64,000 nt of DNA from contig PSQN01000004.1 of assembly GCA_002989075.1 (NCBI GenBank), positions 558,001-622,000 on the forward strand, given 5' to 3'. A program made the translations under genes and the position numbers. Positions 56,366 to 64,000 of this stretch are shown here, one piece after another (positions within the stretch are counted from its first letter, which is position 1; every line of letters begins with the position of its first letter). The stretch is from Arthonia radiata (taxonomy: Eukaryota > Ascomycota > Arthoniomycetes > Arthoniales > Arthoniaceae). The notes below the pieces were generated by a model. That model saw only the letters and a list, made by a program, of their open reading frames with translations, searched no databases and was not told the DNA's origin.

Positions 56366-57279
56366 TGGCTTGGCCGGTGGTTGGACGGGGCGCTGAGGGG
56401 TGGAGTGAGGAAGAGAGATTGGGGAATCTGGATGGATGTGAGGGTGGGCGGTGATGCGGTGAGAGGGAGCATGGAGGGGCATTTGGGCATTTGGAGCAAG
56501 GGAAGGAATTGAGGTCGTTTGGTTTGAGGGCTTGAGATGCGTTTGGCGTTTGGTTTTTTACGATAGGACGGGATCGGAGGACATGACTGATGAGTGTCTA
56601 TAACTTAGTGAAGTAGATGTATTATTTGTGAAGATGAGCTTATACACGATCAACCTTACTCCGGTTGGCTTTTTTGAGGTCTCAATACGTGATGGTCTCG
56701 TCGTCTTCAAACGTCCAGATGTCGAGGCTCGTTCCATACTGTGTCGACGTTTGTTGAAGATGCCGAGACTCGTTGAAGTTGTCGAGGCTTGCAGAAGGTA
56801 TCGACGTTCTTAAGATATGTCAATGTTCGCCTCAACACCTCTACACCCATTTTAGTACAAGATTGAAGTCGGGCAAACGCCCTAACGTTCAACCGAGGTC
56901 CTTAACGTCTAGTAAAGGTCTTGACGTCTAGTAAAGGTCTTGACGTCTAGTAAAGGTCTTGACGTCTAGTAAAGGTCTTGACGTCTAGTAAAGGTCTTGA
57001 CGTCTAGTAAAGGTCTTAACGTCTAGAAAAGGTCATGATTGCGACATCCGTCTCAACGTTCGTCACCACGCGGTCCAGCCTTCGCAGAACCCCACTCCAA
57101 AGCGACGACCCCAAGAACCAGAGCATCCCTTCAGAGGCTCAGCCCCATATATTACGAATATAAGCTGTACACAATAGCGCCATTACCTCATCTCATCATA
57201 TACATACAAATTGCCCGTCATTCCTTCCCTTCCCTTTCCCTTCACTTCCCACCAATCCCAAAACACCATTACATCCGCT
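56366..57279. other. Convergent intergenic region with minisatellite
   Basis: 900 bp between the 3' ends of the IQGAP (+) and transcription-factor (-) genes. Holds G-rich 3' flank of IQGAP, scattered TCGAGG/TCGACG motifs at 56700-56810 and the 19-bp minisatellite. Confidence 0.5.
56898..57031. repeat. 19-bp minisatellite, seven units
   Basis: Unit GTCTTGACGTCTAGTAAAG. Five identical copies at 56918-57012, preceded by a 20-bp variant (56898-56917) and followed by a variant with two changes (57013-57031). Each unit contains the palindrome GACGTC. Confidence 0.97.
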
Positions 57280-60200
57280 TCATTGATTTCCCATAAAACC
57301 CGCAGCCATCGGCCACGGCGTCTGCGTCGAATACTGCTGCGCATAAGCGCCCGTGCCGTTTGGCGCCATACTCCCACTCGTGGCGGCGTTGCCGGACGGA
57401 TCCGTCGCTTGTAACGACATGAGCGCGCTGGCGGCTGGACCCATGTAATCCTGCTGCTGTTGCGTTGGATTTGAGGTAGGCTGCGGCTGCCCTTGCTGAG
57501 GTGTTTGCTGTGGGGTCTGTTGCGGTGTGTGTTGTTGCCAGTGTCGCGCGTTTGGTGGTGGGGGCTTGACGTCTTGGAGCCAGGGTTGGTTGGGTGGGGC
57601 GTTATTAGTACTTGCAGGACCGGGCATGTCATTCCAGGCGAGGACGGTGTTGAGTTCGTTGAGATAGGCCTGGGAAGGAAGATTAGAGAATCAAAGGGAT
57701 AGCGGGAAGGCAGACATTGCTCACCTGTTGCTGCGCGTGCGCGTGCGCAGGATTGGACGACGCGCCCTGAAAAGCACGTCCGTATTGGCCGGGTGCCTGA
57801 TACGGCATGAAAGAGGTGGCTGGTTGTGGGTCGTACGGCAGCTGAGGTTGCGAGTAGGGTACGGATGCTTGCGGCGGCGGCGGGTTATACTGGGGCTGCT
57901 GCTGTTGTTGTTGCTGGTGATGTATCGGATATGTTGTTTGTGTTTGCGCCGGCGTCTGTTGCTGGAGTTGGGAATGGGTAGGGAGCTGCTGTTGGTGTGT
58001 CTGTGGGTAAGATGGTGTATGGCCTGCTGAAGGCATGTGTGATTGATTAGGAGGTTGGCGTGGAGAGAAGTGATTGCGCTGATCATCTCGCATGTCTGGT
58101 TGCAAGGCGCGTATGGCCTGCTGCCGCTGAACATTCGAGGTATCAGTACCTTGTCTAGAAGGAGCCGCGTTGGTTGGAGGGGCAACGCCATGTTTGCTCT
58201 CCACATAGGCCTTGATCTGGCCGAGCACAGGGTTCACAATGTGTTGTATGCTCTCTGGTAACAATCGGCCTGTACCAAGCGGGACGCCCACATCCTCTAG
58301 AACTGCATAGCAAGCGTCCAGGTCGATTTGAAGTCTGTTGATCTCCGTTGGTGAAATGTCATCCATCTGTTGACGATAAGCGAATAGGAGTGTGAAGATA
58401 GCTGCGATGTACGTCGATGCATTGAGGAAAGACGTGTCGTTGCTTTTAGCTTTTCGTAGCTCTGCCACAACCTCTAAGATGCGATAAGAAGCCTCCACGC
58501 TTTGCTGGATATTGGTGGCTATAATTTGAGGGTTGACTGATCGGCAAACGGCGGGATGGTGAAGTAGGAGCTGCAACTCGGCGTCCCAGTAAGCCAGCCA
58601 AAGCGCGAACATTCGGGTTTCCATGTCTTCGCCTTCGGACCGAGACAGACGATACGACACGGGAAGGCGTTCCCGCCAATTCTTCAGTCGAGCCTGCAGA
58701 CTGCGCAAAATACTCTCATAGTCTCCAAAAGGCCGAACGCTGTACAGACTACTGTAGATGTCATGGAAGATGCTCAGAAGTCTGAAGGCCTCGATAGCAA
58801 CAGAGAACGAACAACGCTTTTCAGGAGTTTTGGCGCTCTCGTCTGGTAGGAGGTCGTTCACCGGTTCAGGAATTTCAATATCGATGTCTTCGCTGCGTAG
58901 CTCGATTGGCCGGCCGAGCTTGCCACTGACCAATATAAGCACAGCAAGGATGGACCAGAATATACGCTTCCGCATTTCGCACTCTTTGTACGACATCGGA
59001 ATGCCGTCCATCGCGCGACTTGTGGCTGAGCGGTGTAAACCCATGTCTATGATGATGCCGCTAATCCAATGGGTCATGAAATAACATGCGTGAGGGGTTG
59101 TGTGATTCCTGAGCTGTACGAGAATTAATGCTAAGGCCTGGATGTCGGCGAGTGAGCGGCGACTTGTGAGCTGAGGAACATGCTGAAGGGAAAACTCGAG
59201 ATGTGCACGGTATTGAGCGTCAGCTTCCTTGGTGGCACGGCCTCCATCCGGATTCCGGTTCGCTTTGTGAAATTTGATCATGCAGAGCACCATGTGCAGC
59301 GTCACCTTGTCGGCGGCGCTTGGCCGGAAATTAGGTGTGTAGAAGTTTCGTACCTGCACCGTGCGTCAGCATTTCTATCAGCACCCAGGCCAGTCAGAGT
59401 ACCTACCAGATTGAGGAAATCAGATTTGTCAAGTATTGGTAAAAATGCATTGATGAGTGAAAGATAGATGCGGCAAATTTGCTCGCACTCCTCGTAAGTG
59501 CTGGGCAATCGAGCCAAGGGCGGTGCCTGGTTCGGGTACTCTGAGTATCCACGTGTGACGTGCTTGAACATGCCTTCCCATGAAGTCGATGATAGGCGCA
59601 AGTTGGCCTCCTGCGAGATGAACTGAGCAAGATCGATCCTCATTCCAAAGACTGACAGAGAAAGTCCTGTGACCGGGCTGATAACAGTGTCTGCATGACC
59701 GGAAGACATGCCCACGTATCTGCTTGAGCCGGTGTGAACCCCTGTACCCGTAAAGGTCTGCGCAAATAGATTCGCCTGTGCTGGTAATCGTGCATATTGA
59801 AGGCTTTCCTCGGCAGCAAACGCATTGGCGCTCTGGTCTGGCGGTGCGCCTACCTGATCAGACAGCTGGCCAGGCGCGGCTTGGGCAGGCTGGGTCCACG
59901 TCTGAGATTGCTGTAGAGGGAAAGAGCTCACTCGTGGCTCTAGAGACTGATGTCAGAACAGTGTCCACGAATATTTTTTAAAGTCGAACAATGCTGCCGT
60001 GAATGAAGGTCATCGCGATGCCTGAACATTCACGAATGATGCCCACTTACCAAGGTTGTGCTCCTTGAGTTGAGCCTGCAGATCGGCTACCTGTTGTCGT
60101 AGTATGGCTGCCTCTTGCTCCATCGCTTCTGTGTGGCCACGAACCTGCGGACGGTTTGTGATTCGATCGGTGGTCGTACATTCTGTGTGGTTCTGCCGAC

Positions 60201-60522
60201 ACGGCAGGCAGCCTCCGGGAGTGTCATCGCAGCGGATCTTGCGTGCCTTGCATCGATCGCAGGCCTGACCAGTGCGCGAGGACGCGCCCTGGGTTCTGCT
60301 CTTTTTGGCGGAGCTCGATCCAGGTGTAGCAGGGGTTTGAGGGAGCTGTTGGGGGGCCTGCTGTTGAGATGGTTGTGGTTGTTGTTGGACAGCAGGAGCA
60401 TAGGCGGGTGGGGGGTTAGGTTCGTGGATGGAGTTGTAGGCTGGGTGGTACTGCGGTTGGGTATTGGACTTCTGAAGCTTTGGAGCAAAGTTGTCTTCGA
60501 GTTGCGCAGAGCGCTTCGGCAT
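57280..60522 (-). CDS. Zn(II)2Cys6 fungal-specific transcription factor
   Basis: 1007-residue nuclear regulator. Exons 60522-60051, 59939-59407, 59353-57725, 57669-57280; introns 111, 53 and 55 nt, all in phase. The zinc cluster is ACDRCKARKIRCDDTPGGCL continuing to PCRQNHTEC (six Cys), followed by a short coiled coil (EQEAAILRQQVADLQAQLKE). The fungal-specific regulatory domain spans about residues 300-650 (FLPILDKSDFLNLVRNFYTP, CYFMTHWISGIIIDMGLHRS, RKRIFWSILAVLILVSGKLG). The C-terminal 300 residues are disordered and very rich in Gln, Pro and His, a likely activation region. The first ATG in frame is 60522. The target pathway cannot be inferred from position; the neighbours are housekeeping genes. 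Confidence 0.93.
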
Positions 60523-61005
60523 CTTCCAAAGAAAGCGGCAACTGCCGGTGGAGATGGTCGTCGCGTGGGTCGCTGCGTTACGCGGGAATGTCGCGATGCG
60601 CAATCATGAGGAGGTCGAGCACAAGACTAAGGGACATGAGAGGTGGTCTGGGACAAAATGAGCCGTGGCCAAACGAGCGAATAGACAATAAACGGGCAAT
60701 GAGGAGTTGCGAAAGGATTGATCGAATGCACATCCAATCGCCAGCCCTACACGCGTGGTGCCTGCCAAAAGCTGCCAACTTCCTCATTTGGTCTGTGATG
60801 ATGCTGTAAGTCTTGGCATAAAGGCACCTTCCATCTGTTCTGTTTTGGGATCTGTGTGTGGCTGGTGCGTGGCTGGTGCGTGCCAAGACCTGTGGCATCC
60901 TGGGTGCCTGGTCCTCTTATCAGACGGGACGTTATCACCGTTGCTTTCAACAGTACAGTAGTGCACTCCACCTGCAACAGTCTGCTCTGCATCTCTCGCG
61001 CAGAC
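60523..61005. promoter_or_regulatory. Divergent region, transcription factor / Cgi121
   Basis: About 480 bp between divergent starts, presumed promoters for both. A GTGTGTGGCTGGTGCGTGG tract lies near 60853. Nothing else recognised. Confidence 0.45.
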
Positions 61006-61614
61006 ATGAGCGTGCCCATAGCAGAGATTCCACTTGCTCATCTTGCGCATCCAAGTGACAAGCTCTACGTTGCGCTGTTCACCAATGTCCAGAACGGCGG
61101 CTTCCTACGCGAACAGCTGTTAGCAGGCAACTCGGATTTTGAGTATGCCTTCATCAACGGCGACAAAGTCGTCAGTACAACCCATCTCCTTGCCGCTTGC
61201 TTTCGTGCTGTGAACGATCTGCAGAACCACAGACTTCGCAGCCGCAACGTGCATAGCGAGATCGTCTTTAGTCTCGGCACCAACAACAACATTGCCACCA
61301 GCCTCAAGACTTTTGGTGTCGATGCTGCTACAAAGCATTTGCTTGCAGTCAAAGTTGGCGGCATGCTTTCTAGCGATGCCAGCAACGAAAGCGATAGTAT
61401 TCAACAGCATCTGAGCACCAACATATCAGGCACGCCATTGCCGTTCACTGACCAGGCATTATCCAGTCTTACAGATTGGTCGAAAGTACGTAAGACATAC
61501 AAGCTGACAGAGCTTGATGCGAAGACAGGCAAGGCTAGTAGCGAAGTCACCGCCGAGCAAATGAAAGAGGCTGAGCTTGCTATTATTGGCATGATAGCCC
61601 TCAGAGGTTCATGA
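61006..61614 (+). CDS. CGI121: KEOPS/EKC complex subunit Cgi121
   Basis: 202-residue intronless protein matching Cgi121/TPRKB, the KEOPS subunit that binds tRNA and regulates Bud32 in forming t6A37 of ANN-decoding tRNAs. Family blocks: KLYVALFTNVQNGGFLREQL, DFEYAFINGDKVVSTTHLLA, the conserved SEIVFSLGTNNNIATSLKTF, and the C-terminal LSSLTDWSKVRKTYKL. The start at ATG 61006 gives the expected length; the frame upstream extends only through leader sequence. The stop codon lies just 16 bp from the stop of the convergent transporter gene, so the 3' UTRs must overlap. Confidence 0.92.
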   Translation: MSVPIAEIPLAHLAHPSDKLYVALFTNVQNGGFLREQLLAGNSDFEYAFINGDKVVSTTHLLAACFRAVNDLQNHRLRSRNVHSEIVFSLGTNNNIATSLKTFGVDAATKHLLAVKVGGMLSSDASNESDSIQQHLSTNISGTPLPFTDQALSSLTDWSKVRKTYKLTELDAKTGKASSEVTAEQMKEAELAIIGMIALRGS

Positions 61615-61630
61615 AGCGCCCTTCTCATCC

Positions 61631-63463
61631 CTATTTGCCGCTACGCTCTCTAATACTTCTTCCAAATACCACGAGGACTATAGGCGCAAAACTCAGAGCT
61701 AGCGCGACGAATCCGAGCAGCAAGCTCGCCCAATTGAAGCCCAAAACCGAGTACATGCTCTGTGAAGCTAAGGGAAGGAAAGCTGCAAAGAAGTTCTCTC
61801 CAAACGCCACTGCTGCAATTGCCGATGCAGCATTCTCCGGGTAGGCATCTGTGACGTACACTGACACAGCTTGAACGATCACCATGATCCCGACACCCTC
61901 CAATGCCAGACCTACGCACGGCACGATCCAGGGGACATGTGCAAAGCTGCTCCAGCCATACATAAACAGCCCACCGGTTAGTCCCAGCAAGCTCGCCAGT
62001 ATGCTCAGGTACAGTCTAGCTTCTGGGGTGGCATTGTGGGCGGATTGGCTGCTGTTTCGGTCTGAAGCCCTCAGTGCGTACAGCTGGTTCTGCTGAAGAC
62101 ATATCAGGAACCCGATTATCTCGCCTACGACCAAGGCCCCTGAGACTAGCCCGGTCTGAACGTCGCTAAACTCATACAACGTTGAGAATACCTGCGCTAT
62201 GCTCTGCGTGGAAATGAACACAAGTCCGAAGGCAAATGCGGACCATGTGGTGGATACTGCCAACACTGGCGAGCTGAAGAGCATCTCCGCAGCAATGGCA
62301 GCAGTGCTAGTTGCTTCTGATGCTCCAGCTTGGAGAGAGTTCCAGCTCTTTGCAGATTTGTCCGGCGCTGCATATGCTCCGGTTGCTTTCAAAACAATAT
62401 TGGCTCGGGTCTCTCTGATAATGAAGAAGAGCGGCACTGCGAGTACGCCATAAACGATCAGTTGCGTGTAAAAGATCCTACAGGTCATCAATCAGCCTTC
62501 AATACGCCGGAATGTGCTGGATGTGCACAGACCACCGCCACTCCAATCCAGAGAGAACCGCTCCTCCGTATACAGGACCTATGGAGACTCCAGTAAGGAG
62601 TGCGAAGATATAGCATGTCAGCGGCAGGCTTCGACCGGTCTCATTTTGCCAGAGGTCTGCAGCAATGCCGTCCAGAACATTCTGAAGGGATGTCAGCATT
62701 TGCTTAGGCCAACGAAAGCAATATTACAGTCTTGACGCTGCTCCTTGCCTCACCGTCTCAAAAGGTAAGACGAGGACGCTGCTCGAAAAAGCAAATCCGT
62801 ATTATCGCACAGCTTGCACGCACACTATTCTCAGACTTGGGCGCAGGTACCTACCTGCAACACACCACCGAAACAGCCCGCCAACGCGCGGCATACGACC
62901 AATGTGGCGAAGTTAGGTGCTACTGCCTGTGGTATGACGAATGCAAAGAAGCCAACGTAAGATATCTGACAGAAAAGCAGCGTATCAGCTGGTCAGCCTT
63001 GAGGCTATATTGAAAAACCGAAGACGCACCAAATACCCCGGTCTAACTCCGTACCGCTCTAACAACGGCAACGCAAATACAGGGAAGATTGCAGCTCCCG
63101 CATTCCACGCCGTGACAGTGAAGAAGGAAAACGGGAATCGAGCATCGCTCACGCTGAAGCGGCTGTTGATAGAAGTTGCAGCGGGGGTGATGGATGTCGA
63201 ATTGACGCCGACGAGGAAGCAACTGGTTGCTTGTCAGCTTGAGCTAGCACAGTACGCTCACTAGTACAAAAATCATACATTCCGCAAGCCGTCAACGTTA
63301 CAGTCCATTTCTTTGTGGACGACCAATTGAAAGGATGATCTGGGCTTTGGTCCAGCCTGTTCTGTTCAGATCGATTCTCTAGGGTCTGTTGATCGGCTTC
63401 ATCATCCTCAGCAACAAGGCTATCATCCCCGGGTGGAGTACAAGCAGTACCTAGAGCATCCAT
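61631..63463 (-). CDS. MFS transporter, DHA1 (12-TM) type
   Basis: 494-residue permease. Exons 63463-63279, 63222-63030, 62965-62855, 62681-62533, 62477-61631; introns of 56, 64, 173 and 55 nt with consistent phase, the last with a GTCTGT donor. After an acidic N-terminus (PFNWSSTKKWTVTLTACG) come membrane helices with AATSINSRFSVSDARFPFSF, the motif region YGVRPGYLISYVGFFAFVIP, LVVCRALAGCFGGVLQNVLD, GIAADLWQNETGRSLPLTCY and IGPVYGGAV. The second half continues through WSAFAFGLVFISTQSIAQVF to VFGRSIRERSGK. Architecture and motifs match the DHA1 multidrug/polyamine group. No metabolite-cluster genes adjoin it, so the substrate is unknown. Confidence 0.9.
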
Positions 63464-64000
63464 GTCGAATATCAATGGGGCGAGCCGTGGCGCCGCATTG
63501 GTTTCGCATATAGCCGTGGTTGCGAGTCAGCTACATACATACTATACTTCCACAAATGGTAGCAGAATTGCGCTTGAACTTGACCACCCGTCACACAAAC
63601 ACCCCTTTTTATGATCTCGGTGTTGAGGTAACACAGAATACATACAGAATTGAATCTCTGTTGCCTCATCGCAAAACGTTGTTTTGTTTCCACGGGCACC
63701 GAAATGGATGCGTGGAAGAGGCGTTATTGTAGGCATCCGCAAGAGCCGCGCTCTGCGGCCAATGCGCCCGAGCTCCTCAAATCCTGCCTGCGCTTTCGCC
63801 TGAAACACCTCACTCATGCGCCTCTCTGACCGATGGCAAACGCCATCACCACCCATCATTGTTGTAACACATCTTATCATTATGCTCGCCATATCACTGT
63901 GTCGATCTTAGAAGTGTGCCAGATGCTAATGCGCGCGTGTTACTAAAGCCAGCCCGAGGCGCAGACAGTTCGAACACTCCCGTCCATATCTGGGCACGCA
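63464..64000. other. Right-end intergenic sequence
   Basis: Upstream of the DHA1 transporter start; presumed promoter. Opposed open frames (63520-63892) show no family features. Nothing else recognised. Confidence 0.4.

Overview
This window is nuclear DNA of a filamentous ascomycete fungus. Genes lie close together on both strands. Most are broken by 45-60 nt introns with GT/AG ends and CTAAC or CTGAC branch sites. The gene set (HSP9-type heat-shock protein, Fig1, proteinase K-type protease, NRPS-like reductase, Zn2Cys6 regulator, LaeA-like methyltransferase) is typical of Pezizomycotina. Gene order and protein style suggest Dothideomycetes, but that is inference. I built gene models by eye from splice signals, phase and family conservation. 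Several TTG-initiated open frames were moved to real ATG codons.

Left part (1-20.3 kb), mainly housekeeping: a TFIIIC TPR subunit cut by the window edge, the RNA-binding regulator Vts1, a secreted GH16 glucanase, an unknown protein, cytosolic serine hydroxymethyltransferase divergent from the ER ubiquitin ligase Hrd1, a small HSP9/HSP12 protein, the membrane protein Fig1 and a Vps70/glutamate carboxypeptidase-like M28 peptidase.

Middle (20.7-37 kb), a probable secondary-metabolite cluster: an FAD monooxygenase that looks broken (frameshift plus in-frame stop), a 1051-residue A-T-R NRPS-like reductase, two unrecognised genes, a DHA2-type efflux pump divergent from a cytochrome P450, and an O-methyltransferase remnant with a frameshift. 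The adenylating reductase would release an aldehyde or alcohol that the P450, oxidase and methyltransferase would tailor and the pump export. With two tailoring genes damaged, the pathway looks decayed or altered. One intron of the core enzyme consists of three diverged tandem copies of an intron-sized unit, the most unusual structure in the window.

Right part (37-64 kb): a basic protein of unknown function, a repeat-bearing 1.8 kb gap, a small coiled-coil protein, a LaeA-like methyltransferase with a degenerate SAM-binding motif, a NUDT19-like Nudix hydrolase, ribosomal protein eS21, IMP dehydrogenase, a GFA-domain protein, a proteinase K-like protease with a GC-AG intron, a 1711-residue IQGAP, a 19-bp minisatellite, a large Zn2Cys6 transcription factor, the KEOPS subunit Cgi121 and a DHA1-type transporter. 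No tRNA, rRNA, CRISPR array or intact transposon was recognised.
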